Of a DNA stretch of 64,000 bases, positions 46,770 to 56,227 are shown one piece after another (the stretch's first letter is position 1; every line of letters starts with the position of its first letter). A model generated the notes under the pieces. The model had not been told where the DNA came from, ran no database searches, and saw nothing but the letters and a program-made list of their open reading frames with translations. Position numbers and translations under genes: made by a program. This DNA comes from Phlebopus portentosus (taxonomy: Eukaryota; Basidiomycota; Agaricomycetes; Boletales; Boletinellaceae): contig JAYXKI010000014.1 of assembly GCA_037892935.1 (NCBI GenBank), forward strand, positions 1,034,001-1,098,000. Reading direction: 5' to 3'.

Positions 46770-46838
46770 ACTAGCCATGTCTAATAAATTCTTGCTTTCT
46801 ATGGAACTGCGTGCATTTGTCGCATAAGTCTATTCATT

Positions 46839-47203
46839 TTAATGGTCATTATTATGGTGACTCCGCCGACCCGGATTCTGTGCGACCCATTCTTGCATTT
46901 CTTTTCCTCCCAACTGAAAATCCGTGACGGATGTGTCCTCCAGCTGTTCGACTTGCCTCCGACCAAGTCTTAGTAAGTGTTCGATCGCATTTATGTCTCT
47001 CGCCGAGATGCTTTGAGCGTTGTGATGAAACGTATATCGAATGTAAGCACTGAATTTTGGTTGTGTGTGGACTGGTTTGGTACGGATTAGTCGTAGAGCT
47101 CTAGCAACTATTTAGACAGTAATCTTAGCATTGATATTGAGAATACTAACCGGCGATAGAGAGCAAGCACTTCTTTCTGTAAGCCAGACCTCCTTAGGGC
47201 CAT
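46839..47203 (-). CDS. LYR-motif protein, SDHAF1-like complex II assembly factor
   Basis: Small two-exon gene: 47151-47203 and 46839-47100 (intron gttagt...ttgctag), about 104 residues. MALRRSGLQKEVLALYRRAL carries the L-Y-R motif. RLIRTKPVHTQPKFSAYIRY, TFHHNAQSISARDINAIEHL and LRLGRRQVEQLEDTSVTDFQ match SDHAF1 (the conserved RxxFRxNA..I..RD...IEYLLRxGRRQ frame). SDHAF1 helps insert Fe-S clusters into succinate dehydrogenase subunit B in the mitochondrial matrix. An upstream ATG at about 47217 opens an 8-codon frame whose stop TAA overlaps the start region, a likely uORF. It is divergent from the NDUFAF6-like gene with about 100 bp between ATGs. Confidence 0.85.
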
Positions 47204-47306
47204 GATTTGGCTGGATGCATGAGGATACCGGAGGTGGTCAACTTGAAGGTCAAGGTCGCGAGACGCGCCGAACGCTAAACGTTCCGCGTCTTGAGCTCAA
47301 ACGCTC

Positions 47307-48478
47307 ATGACGCGCTCCCATGTCGCAGACCGTCTGTTGCTCAACCTACGTCGCGGACATCATGCCTCAAGAACGATTGCTGGGTGCATAATTCATGCGC
47401 GAAAATATGCGACAAACACGAATAGCTCCTCGGTTGGGCCACAGGACCCTGATTCATACTGCAGGGATTTCGTTATGAAACACGATAGGGATGCGTACTT
47501 GACTTCTCGATTCTTCCCAAAACATCTTCAGCCAGCATGTTTTGCTGTTAGAGCATTCTACGTGCGCAGTTTCCGATAGCTTGCTCGATCCTCACCTATT
47601 TACTGAAGTAATTTGATTAAGTTAGAACTGGCCATGATACAGGACTCCGTCACCAATCCTCTAATTGGACAAATGCGAATGCAGTTCTGGAAAGATGCTA
47701 TTCAACACCTGGGAGCGCCTCAGCATCCCATTGCGGCTGCTCTGCGTGATGCCTCAAAAACAGTGCACATTGCACCGTATCATCTGAGGCGAATTGTCGA
47801 TGCTCGGGTACGTTTGAAGCTTGTCTCCATCACTCTAACTCTCTAACCGATTTTAAAGGATGTCGATCTCAATTCACCATCCCATCTTAACATGGATACT
47901 CTCCTAGCTCACGCCGAGTCAACTACTTCAACCTTGAACTACATGCTCCTATCCATTCTCGGGCTATCTTCTTCAGACACCTATTCACACGCAGCCTCGC
48001 ATCTCGGCGCGGCTCAAACAATCGCAACACTTCTACGAGCCTTACCTTATCATGCGTCTAAAGGCGTCATGGTCATTCCTGCTAGTATCACCGCGAAGCA
48101 TCACGTCAACCAAGAGGAAGTCTTCCGACGTGGTCCCGCTGCAGCCAATTTACCGGATGCTGTATACGATTTCGCAGTCGTTGCGAATGATCATCTCATT
48201 ACCTCTCGAGAGTTGTTCAAAACCGAGAATGAGCGAATCGAAGTACCGAGAGAGGCCATGCCTGTTTTCTTGAATGCTGTCGGTCTATTCTTTTCTTTCC
48301 ATGCAATAAAATAAGCCCTTTCGCTAATCATCTTATTTATCTTCAGGTGCCCGTGCAGAATTACTTGAACCGTCTGCAGACTGCTAATTTTGATGTTTTC
48401 ACTCCCAAACTACAACTTCGTGAGAGTGTGCGACTTCCATGGCAGATCTGGCGTAGTTATCTTAGAAATCAATTTTAA
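47307..48478 (+). CDS. NDUFAF6-like complex I assembly factor (squalene/phytoene synthase fold)
   Basis: Four exons. Presequence MTRSHVADRLLLNLRRGHHA. Then DSYCRDFVMKHDRDAYLTSR, FFPKHLQPACFAVRAFY, LELAMIQDSVTNPLIGQMRM, QFWKDAIQHLG, HPIAAALRDASKTVHIAPYH, ESTTSTLNYMLLSILGLSS, AASHLGAAQTIATLLRALPY, ITAKHHVNQEEVFRRGP and VQNYLNRLQTANFDVF. This is the NDUFAF6 pattern (FNxELAxIRD; RMQFWxDAI; HxGxAxGxxxLLR). It keeps the isoprenoid-synthase fold but lacks the paired DxxxD prenyl-diphosphate motifs of true squalene synthases. Expected role: early complex I assembly at the inner mitochondrial membrane. Confidence 0.88.
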
Positions 48479-48851
48479 TCGATACTGTTCCAGCTTTTCT
48501 TACCTGCTTCGTGTCTTCTTTGTCTGATTCACCGTTTCTTTCGTACCTACTAACCTAGTGCAAAAGTGATATGATTTCGAAGGTGATCTGGTTCCAGTGG
48601 TCTGCTGCTATATCAGCCAGAATTGAATTACGACAAGAAGTGATTTTATAATGTCCAATGGTCCTCTTTTGCTAATAAGTGAATCCTGTACAAAGGATAG
48701 CCATCCACGAGCCTCTTTGAATTATTTGATATATATTAGACTATTTTTTGTTGGAGAGGCAGATCGACGTGTCCACATTCGGCTGCGATAGATCGAGAGG
48801 CGGTCACGCACGCTCGCCGCGTCTGGTCTGTCCTTCGAAAAAACGTCCACC
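48479..48851. other. Intergenic, uL6m promoter
   Basis: AT-rich spacer between two co-directional genes with no other feature seen. Confidence 0.5.
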
Positions 48852-49562
48852 ATGCTCACGCGAATACAACGACCACCGCCAGGTCTTCACCGGTTCTTCA
48901 GTACGTCAGCATGTCGCCAGGGGCACATCTCACATATCGGACGCACACCCATCGTCGTCCCGCCAGAAGCAGTCCTCACGCCTTCATCATCCGAAATAAC
49001 CGTTAAGGGTCCTCTGGGCACCACATCTGTCCCTCTTAAGCCTTTCGTACAACTCACCTTTCCTGAACCTCGTACTCTATCTGTCGCAGTTGAAAACTCA
49101 AGTATGAAGGAACAACGACAAATGTGGGGGACGACACGTACACTTATAAGCAACGCGATCACCGGAATGACCCAAGGATTCAGCGTACCCTTGTATCTCG
49201 TTGGTGTGGGATATCGTGCGGCGTTGGAAGATGACCCGCGAGGCACGACAGAAGGAAACAGTGGGAAGCGTTTGAACATGAAGCTCGGGTTTTCGCATTC
49301 TGTGTTCGTGCCCGTTCCTGCGCACATCAAGGCCGAAGTACTCTTACCGACGAAGATTCTGGTCAGTTGCACGGATAAGCATCAGCTCGGACTGTTTGCG
49401 GCGAAAGTACGCTCGTATAGACGTCCCGAGCCATACAAGGGAAAGGTATGTGGTTATAGCTGTTTCTCAGAGACCCTCTCCAGTATCCTTACAAACTACC
49501 TTGCGTAGGGGGTCTTTGTTGGAGACGAAACAATAAGAATCAAGCAAGTCAAGAAGAAATAG
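48852..49562 (+). CDS. Mitochondrial ribosomal protein uL6m
   Basis: Two exons; the intron starts after YKGK and exon 2 reads GVFVGDETIRIKQVKKK. Presequence MLTRIQRPPPGLHRFFSTSA. Then SHIGRTPIVVPPEA and VKGPLGTTSVPLKPFVQLTF. The second L6 repeat is MWGTTRTLISNAITGMTQGF then VPLYLVGVGYRAAL. NMKLGFSHSVFVPVP and CTDKHQLGLFAAKVRSYRRP, then EPYKGKGVFVGDE, form the L6 C-terminal signature (P-E-P-Y-K-G-K-G). Part of the mitoribosomal large subunit. About 218 residues, normal for fungal mL6. Confidence 0.93.
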
Positions 49563-49924
49563 TTCGGACCTACATATCGTTATTCGTGCTGTCCGTCCTT
49601 GAGTACTTGACAATGAAATACCTCACCATGCAGAAGCGACCGTGGTTACGTTCCTGAAGGTATTCTGTTTTAGGGCATAGAACTTATTCGACAACCGCTC
49701 AAAAATGCCACAGTACACTGTTTTGCTTTATTCATCATCTCATAGACAGAACACTAGCAAATGTTTTTGTGATGAACTTGAGTTTGAGAAAATTATGTAC
49801 AGTAGAATCTTCGTTAATGCTTATATAATTGCGTTGATCGCCACAAGAGGAAATAACTGGTCAGACTCCGAGTCCACTTCCCTACACTCTCCTTCCTTCA
49901 CAACTTTCCTCTTAACGTTCAGAA
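49563..49924. other. Intergenic, V-ATPase c subunit promoter
   Basis: Spacer with no credible gene. A CT-rich stretch just before the V-ATPase ATG is typical of fungal core promoters. Confidence 0.5.
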
Positions 49925-50779
49925 ATGTCGGTCTGTCCGCCGTATGCGCCATTCTTTGGCTTCGCTGGCGTGTCCTCAGCAGTATGTCCTTATCAGTAAA
50001 CTCCGAAAATGAGGGCAGGAAATCCTTGCTGACGTTGCACGGGTGTAGATGATCCTCAGCAGTACGCGCTTACCTCTTCGGCGTTGACCTTTATATGATT
50101 TAAGATAAACTATGTAGCTGTCGGTGCGGCTTATGGGACGTCAAAAGCAGGCATTGGGATAGCAGGATTAGGGACGTTCAGACCAGAGTTGATCATGAAG
50201 GTTCGTCCATACCCTTTGTCTCTTAACTCGACAGACACCTAATGAACCCCCCTAAAAGTCCCTAATACCTGTAGTCATGTCTGGTATCATCGCCGTATAC
50301 GGGCTGGTTGTGTCAGTCCTAATAGCCGGCGCGTGTAAGTCTGCCTTGCCTCATCGTCTGTCGAGAGTTCTTCACTTACCCGAGACGTGTTGGTTTCACT
50401 TGTGGCGTTGCACTCACAGTAAACCCATCCCAACCCTATTCACTGTTTAGCGGATTTTTACACCTTGCGGCCGGGTTGGCTTGCGGGTGTACAGGCCTTG
50501 CAGCAGGGTATGCTATTGGTATTGTTGGCGACTCGGTGCGTTGTTTCTGTTAAGGCTGATTCTGCCGCATCTGACGTCTCGCTAGTGTGTACGGGCATAC
50601 GTATACGAATCACGGGTATTCGTCTCGATGGTTCTTATCCTTATTTTTGCGGAGGTGCTAGGGTTGTATGGGTACGAAGACTAAAATGACCCATGAATGG
50701 TTTATAACTGAACAAACTGTTCCTTAGGTTAATCGTTGCGCTCATCCTGAACTCGGGAGTTGACAACTCAGGATGTTAG
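49925..50779 (+). CDS. VMA3: V-ATPase proteolipid subunit c
   Basis: Seven exons: 49925-49981, 50049-50061 (13-nt microexon), 50118-50200, 50259-50334, 50420-50535, 50586-50671, 50728-50779. TM1 is [22 protein letters not shown]2 includes [22 protein letters not shown]3 [20 protein letters not shown], and TM4 [20 protein letters not shown] with the essential proton-carrying Glu in [36 protein letters not shown] and YAIGIVGD are the family loops. About 160 residues, right for Vma3-type c. It forms the rotating membrane ring that acidifies the vacuole and Golgi. Without the microexon exon 1 and exon 3 join out of phase. Confidence 0.93.
50049..50061 (+). other. 13-nt microexon of the V-ATPase c gene
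   Basis: ATGATCCTCAGCA lies between acceptor gggtgtag and donor gtacgc. Inclusion gives S-S-A-M-I-L-S-T-V-G-A-A-Y-G, matching the first transmembrane helix of subunit c. Confidence 0.85.
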
Positions 50780-51540
50780 GTTTCCATCCGTTCCTATCTA
50801 CTTTGCATATACCAGATACTCCGCAATACAAGAGCTGTAAACCCCTTTAATCTGGATTGTTACATGAACCGCCAGCGGATTCCATGGTCTAGAACTGTCA
50901 GCTTCATGTACGACAACAACTCGACGATAATAAAAGCCTACAAATGGCGAGGTAGTAGGCATATCCAGAATTTCAAGTTCCTCCTTTATAAACGGCAGAA
51001 GAGGATCAGAGAAGTCCGAACCGGAATCAAAAGGAGGATAATTATAGGAAAACCGATTGAAGCTGGTAGGTGCTCATCAATACGGTCAACTTAGATCATA
51101 GCTATGTACCTACCGATAGCCTGTACGATGGCAACGTGGCACCGAATCCGATCAACTGTATCACAGAGAACAAGATGATAATGTCCGGACTTTACGCAGT
51201 GGCTCATTCGCAGACGTCAAGCGCTTGTCACGAATGAGATAAGGTAATTTTGTTGTAATCCCATTCCCCTGTAGGGCATCTGTGCCCATGAACCAGCTAA
51301 ACAGGCAGCGTATCGTTAGAAGACGGTTTCGACTTTCCTTTAAAAACTCACATTAGATCAGCCAGAACACCACGCGGGATGAGATGCAAATTATGCAGGA
51401 ACGGCCCAGTCAAGAGAACAAGGCACATGGCACCTTGACTGAAATTCGAAACGCGTTGTTCGACAACTGCGACGGGCACCTCAGGCCGTCAACACGTTCG
51501 CCATGAAGGGTCTTCGTCTGCTAGGCTTCGAAGACGGTGC
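50780..51540. other. Spacer between V-ATPase c and the Argonaute relic
   Basis: No recognisable gene. A 76-codon plus-strand ORF at 50864-51094 is Lys/Arg-rich without known motif. 51340-51540 is GC-rich with broken frames and may be further decayed Argonaute sequence, but I see no motif. Confidence 0.4.
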
Positions 51541-52200
51541 ATTCCCGATGGCCAGCTGATCTCGACGAATATGGCTGTGATCACGGCTCGCGATCTCCCC
51601 GCACCACTAACGGTGGCATATCGTTCGGGTCGTGCCCAAGTCCTTAATGAGTCTTGGGCGCAGCGTGGCATCCAGTTCGTGAAACAAGCAGCGTTCACTC
51701 GCCTTGCCGTCGTGGTCTCGAAGGATGGGAACATAGAAGGGTCCGACGGCTCGCTCAAGGTACAGGTGCGAGAAGCAGTCAAGGCGCTGCTTAGAAAATG
51801 CCGCTCATGTGAAGTGGACGTCAAGCCGGACTTCATCATACAAGTTATCCAACCGTGCCGCCCTGAGTCAAGAGGATCCATAACGCGACGAGGGCGTGGA
51901 CAATTGAATCGCTTCCGGGGAGGCCGTAAATAGTTCTCACCGTCATGTCAACCAAGGATAAACACATCTATGTGGGACTCCACCGCTACTTTGACGTCAA
52001 TCTGGCAAATCTCGCACTCAAGATCAACATGAAGTTCGTCAATCACTGGCTGGAGCCTGCTTCTTTGAAGTGGCTGGCGAACACGATGACAGTCGGGCTT
52101 GACATGACGAGACCAAGTGGGAATGTAGTAAAGGTGCACACAGCGGTCGCGGAGTGTTGCAACATGGACTTTACTCGGCATCTTGCAAGCGTCTCCCTGT
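51541..52200 (+). pseudogene. Argonaute relic (MID and start of PIWI domain)
   Basis: Two open stretches (51571-51933 and 51945-52200) preserve Argonaute blocks in order. RDLPAPLTVAYRSGRAQVLN resembles the L2/MID entry (LPPPxxxYxxG..V). Then SWAQRGIQFVKQAAFTRLAV, VKPDFIIQVIQ (end of MID), DKHIYVGLHRYFDV, NLALKINMKF, NHWLEPASLKWLANTMTVGL and DMTRPSG (first catalytic Asp of PIWI, normally DVTHPSPGS), then NMDFTRHLASVSLYG. The N, PAZ and rest of PIWI are missing. The GG of KxGGxNH and about 30 residues before NLALKIN are lost, a stop separates the blocks, and the sequence is abruptly replaced near 52200 by an antisense SDR fragment. Hence a non-functional fragment. Confidence 0.7.
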
Positions 52201-52425
52201 ATGGATGCGTACTTACCGTTACACCACCAGTACCGACAGCAAGAACGCCGCGTAAGTCAAAGATGTTGCTCGCTGTCGGCTTTTCAAGCACAAAGATTGC
52301 ACTAGCCATGATGCGTGAGTATACTTCAAGACAAATCGCACTCTACAGGAGGTTCTTTAATGCTTGATCGCTCGCTGAAGAAGTCAAGTTGACGTCAGAG
52401 GATTTATGATCCCGATCGTTAGTAA
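52201..52425 (-). pseudogene. Truncated duplicate of the SDR gene's first exon and promoter
   Basis: Minus strand from 52309 reads MASAIFVLEKPTASNIFDLR then GVLAVGTGGVTV, ending at a gtaagta donor. The nearby SDR gene begins MAAANSVLERLTASSIFDLR, GVVAIVTGGGTV, with a donor at the same place. Upstream, GAAGAAGTCAAGTTGACGTC (about 52377-52396) matches TAAAGAAGTCATTTGACGTC (about 54290-54309). So exon 1 and at least 100 bp of promoter were copied and have since diverged; the catalytic exons are absent. The Rossmann glycine motif is damaged (VGTGGVT for VTGGGT). Confidence 0.75.
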
Positions 52426-52898
52426 GACATCAAGCAGTTAGACGGACCTGTTACTGGATAAGGTGATGATTTGAAGCTGCAGATCATGATTCGTGTACAT
52501 GCCGGCCGTAGACGCGTGTGCGACTGCGCCATTCCCAGCTTACCTTCCATCTTCTCGTCCCATGGAATGACGGATCATCGCGTAGGAGCACCAGCTCAGG
52601 TATAAGGACAACATTGAACGCAAGGCCTGGGCAAATAGATTCCGATACCGTAGAGCAACGATCACCTTCCACGCGTCGAAGATAGACTCTCAAGATGTCA
52701 CAATGTAATGTTGAGGTACGTTTTGGAGCACTAGTACTCTTATCAGGATATCGTAGAAGAATATCAGGATATCGTAGAAGAAGTTGAGTCTGTATTTTCA
52801 GTTATGGTTTTACTTCTTTGCGACGTTGAAACGTCGAATACATTCCATCTTTCACTTGATGACCGGGCCTTTCCTGAATTATTCACAATATCATAGCA
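52426..52898. other. Spacer with 21-bp tandem repeat
   Basis: Two copies of a 21-bp unit (TATCAGGATATCGTAGAAGA plus A) lie at 52741-52782. No gene recognised. Contains the 3' flank of the SDR gene. Confidence 0.6.
52741..52782 (+). repeat. Tandem duplication of a 21-bp unit
   Basis: Two adjacent near-perfect copies of the same 21 bases, GGATATC at the centre of each. Confidence 0.9.
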
Positions 52899-54198
52899 TC
52901 AGTACGAGGACGGGTGTTTCAATAGAGTCTGCAGCAATGATTAGAGGGTAAATTACCAAACATGAAAGACTGGTGCTCACTCCTCCGTCAATCAAGACAG
53001 TCTCTCCATTTACATACCAGTTCGCAACAAGGAAAAGAGCGAGCGTACCCATATCGCGATTGGTGCCACCGAGGATAGGAACACCCGTTCCAGGGGCCTG
53101 ACGAGTCGGTATATCGAATTCAGGAAGCTTTTCCGGAGGGATCTGCACCGTCTCATTCGGGTCAATATGCGATATCCCAAGTGCGTCCATGGTTCCCGGA
53201 GCAGTCATGTCGGTGATGAACCATCCTGGCGCTATCCCATTTACACGGATGCCCAGCGGTAACAGTTCGTGAGCAAGAGAGCTTGTGAAATGGCCAATTG
53301 CGCTTTTGCTCATCGTATACGGAAAACTCATGCCGGCAGTAACAAGGTCCTTTGTCCATCCATTCATGCTACTCGTCATAATAATCTGCGGAGCAAATTT
53401 TGATCCACCGGGACTCTTCTTCCATGCCTCAAGAAGAGGAAGAAATGCCGCAGAGAGCCAATACGCCGAGAAAGCATTAGTGCGCAGGGTGTTGTCGAAC
53501 GCTTCCGGGGTAACAGCCCAAAAACGTTCAAAATAAGCAGTCGCTGGTCGGCTTAGAGGCAGGGTCAGGATAAGAGTTCGGTGCAGGTTCTGCAGGACGC
53601 GGAGCCAAAACACCTCGTAGATACTAGAGAGAAGCCTTTAATTCGAGGGGAAAATCCAGAGTAATAGGGAGACAGACCCAGCATTGTTGAAAAGTACGGT
53701 AACGTGAGATTCCCGTCGACCAATTTCATCCGCCAGGCGCTTCGCCTCTTCCTGTGCGAAGCCGTGGGAACTCAGATCAATCCGTCAGGCAGAAACCTAA
53801 GAAAAGCCACCTTGAGCCTGATATCACCCTGAAGTCCAACTAGTTTACCCCTTCCGCTGTGCCCTTGTGCTGCATCATTGTACACACTAGCTATTCTATT
53901 CGGTGAGCGGGAGGTTAGACCAACGTACTCGACCGACTATTGGTATCCCGAAAGTACTTACTTGTCCAGCTGTGCTTGATCAGGACCAATGATGTACACA
54001 GTCGCTCCATTCGTCATCAACGTTGTACCCATCATTAATCCGATTCCCTAGATCAAGAAACACCCGTTCACCTATTGAGTTTGTGTTGAATGCAACCATA
54101 CTTACAGTTCCACCGCCTGTAACGATAGCCACGACACCACGCAGGTCAAAGATACTGCTGGCTGTAAGTCTTTCCAGAACGGAGTTTGCAGCGGCCAT
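52899..54198 (-). pseudogene. Short-chain dehydrogenase/reductase with frame lesions
   Basis: Classical SDR: SSIFDLRGVVAIVTGGGT/GIGLMMGTTL (TGxxxGIG, NAD(P) site), TNGATVYIIGPDQAQLDK, LVGLQGDI, HVTVLFNNAG (NNAG), TPEAFDNTLRTNAFSAYWLS, IIMTSSMNGWTK (Ser of the tetrad), FPYTMSKSAIGHFTSSLAHE (YxxxK), GIRVNGIAPGWFITDMTAPG, WYVNGETVLIDGG and a final short exon ending LLKHPSSY. The catalytic residues survive. However, the frame breaks near 53800 (between LQGDIR and DLSSHGFAQEEAKRLADEI) and near 53570 (between SKPTSDCLF and ERFWAVTPEAFD), with no intron that restores phase. Either a recent pseudogene or assembly indels. TATATATA (54261-54272 region) is a good TATA box. Substrate unknown. Confidence 0.7.
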
Positions 54199-54540
54199 AC
54201 TGGGTCGTGGTAGAGATAAAGATGAAGGGACTCTGTGGTCTCACACTCTTTACTCTTTGTACAATATATATAGTCTGCCTTTAGACTAAAGAAGTCATTT
54301 GACGTCAGAGAATTCAAAATTAATGATTCCGATCAATCCGTGTAATGGAGAGGAGAAGCAGAAGATTATCAGGTCGGCCGGCGTGAGTCTGAGAAAAGCG
54401 AGCTCCTTGGGAGAACATATATGTAATAGGTATAACGGCGTAGATAGACGCCGCACGCAGTTGAAAGTCGAGGCAACAGCAATTGGTCGCGTATGCGCCG
54501 GCCCTAAACTAGCGTGCTCAGTCCGCGTCACGCGCAGACA
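54199..54540. promoter_or_regulatory. Divergent promoter region of SDR and NSE2 genes
   Basis: Contains the SDR TATA box (minus strand ACTATATATATTGTAC near 54258-54275) and a TTTGACGTCAG element at about 54298-54308, a CRE/ATF-like palindrome core that is also kept in the duplicated copy near 52390. The right part serves the NSE2 gene. Confidence 0.5.
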
Positions 54541-56041
54541 ATGACAATTCCTTACCTTTCATCCCGTCCACATACTGCTCCAGCGAGAATGCCTTCCATA
54601 TCGCGAGGTAGCAGCACTCGCTCACGGCGCCGCCAGACATCGGAAGATAACATTGAAGATGGCGATCCAAGTCAGCGGTCGCACACTGAGGATGTCGAAG
54701 ATGCCGAGGAGGAACAACCATCGGTTCGCGTGTCAAAAGAGAATGCAAAAGCGTCCAAGAAAAAGAGAGCGAATTCGAAAAGGAAGCATACGGACGAGAG
54801 CGATGATCGCCAACCTGAAGACAATTCGAAGGAGGCATTTGCCTTAGCCATCGACATCCAGAACTTCCAAGATAAACCTCTCTCAAAGACAGACGCTCGG
54901 AAAATCTCAGCCTTAGCGGCGGACTGGGAACAAATTAAGCGAAATTTACGAACGGCCACTTTTCCTCAGGCCGAGCAGGTTGCTGTTGCTATGGCCGAGG
55001 CTGGGGAGAGCAAGGATGGAGAAGAGGTGAGTTGCATTTCTTCCCAGATCAATCATGTATACTAGGAGCTAAACTCACAATCGAGAGGCTCTCCAAGATC
55101 TTGAGGAGACCGATCTCCTCATGCGCGAGCTTCTCGACGTTCAAGCTGAGCTTTCAGCTCACGCAGATACTCTTGCCGGAATCGCCAACGACGTCATTCG
55201 CGGAGAGGAGATCGTACGTTATTTTCTCTTTTGTATGGATCCATTTGATTGAGTAATACGATTCATATAACTTCTACAACACTAGGACAACGTATTGAAA
55301 CGATATACGATTGGTGTCGATGACCGATTAGAGTCATGGCAGATCAAGACCACAAGGCAGAAGTATGGCAAAGACGAGGACTACAAGAAGTTCAAATCCA
55401 GCATCTACGTATGATGGCCTTTCCTGTTTCCTGACATGCAACTAACTGTTTGATATAGGAAGTTCAGCACCCGGACCAAGGAATGCCTCCTTTAACAAGT
55501 CTAATTACAGCTGGTGCGCTCACCAGAGCTCTATATTCCGAGTAATCCATTAATCTGACGCCCCATGCAGAAGAGGGCGATGACTCCGACGACGAGGAGA
55601 TCGCCGTTGGTGGAGTCTCGCAAGTTTACACTTGTCCCCTTACGCTCACGATCTTGGTGAAACCCGTCACATCGTGAGTCAAGAATGTCCGCTTCTTTAT
55701 TCAATAGTCTTATTGATTGCTGCTTTTCAGGGAAATTTGCAAGCACACTTTCTCTCAGGCATCCATAGAAGAATACCTGAATCACAATCGATCACTGAGG
55801 AAGAAATGCCCAGCTGCTGGGTGCAGCAAGCTGGTTTGCTTGTCTGATTTCAGGGTGAGTCTCTGCTATGATTAAATTCGTCTTTTTCCGCGCGATGCTC
55901 ATGCTAATGGTTGTGTTTCATATGTATCATCAGCCCAATCCGGAGCTTGAGCGAAAAGTCCAGGCACACGTGCGTAGGGAGCAACGACGTCAAGCAGAGG
56001 CGGACAGTGAGGACGAGGCAGTCGAAGAAATTATCGACTAG
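54541..56041 (+). CDS. NSE2: SMC5/6 complex SUMO E3 ligase NSE2/MMS21
   Basis: Exons about 54541-55026, 55088-55213, 55286-55408, 55459-55513, 55571-55673, 55731-55854, 55934-56041, all in phase. The N-terminal 110 residues are Ser/Lys/Glu-rich. A helical SMC5-binding part follows (ALQDLEETDLLMRELLDVQA, ELSAHADTLAGIANDVI, DRLESWQIKTTRQKYGKDED). The SP-RING is at the C-terminus: YTCPLTLTILVKPVTS, EICKHTFSQASIEEYLN and KKCPAAGCSKLVCLSDFRPN. It has the usual C..C-x-H..C..C zinc ligands, with CPLT..V KPV typical of Siz/PIAS/Mms21. It ends in an acidic tail. It attaches SUMO to cohesin and SMC5/6 subunits in DNA repair. The start at 54541 is the first true ATG. Confidence 0.92.
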
Positions 56042-56227
56042 GCGTTCAGTGATGTGCGTGCCACTTATTTTATTGCCGTAGTTATCATGAGGTGCTCATG
56101 AATAATCCGAACTTTATTAATGCGTACAGTATTGATACACGCGTGCGCAATACTTCAGCAGCGAGAATACGTTAGAGGTACAAATCAAATATGACATCAG
56201 ATGTCTTGCTGAACCTGAGTTCTACCA
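56042..56227. other. Short spacer between convergent genes
   Basis: 186 bases of AT-rich 3' flank for NSE2 and the second SEC14-like gene. Confidence 0.5.

Noticed and set aside
51945..52367. A single 140-codon plus-strand gene
   Set aside because: Its first half is Argonaute-like and its second half is the antisense of an SDR first exon; it is a chimera of two fragments.
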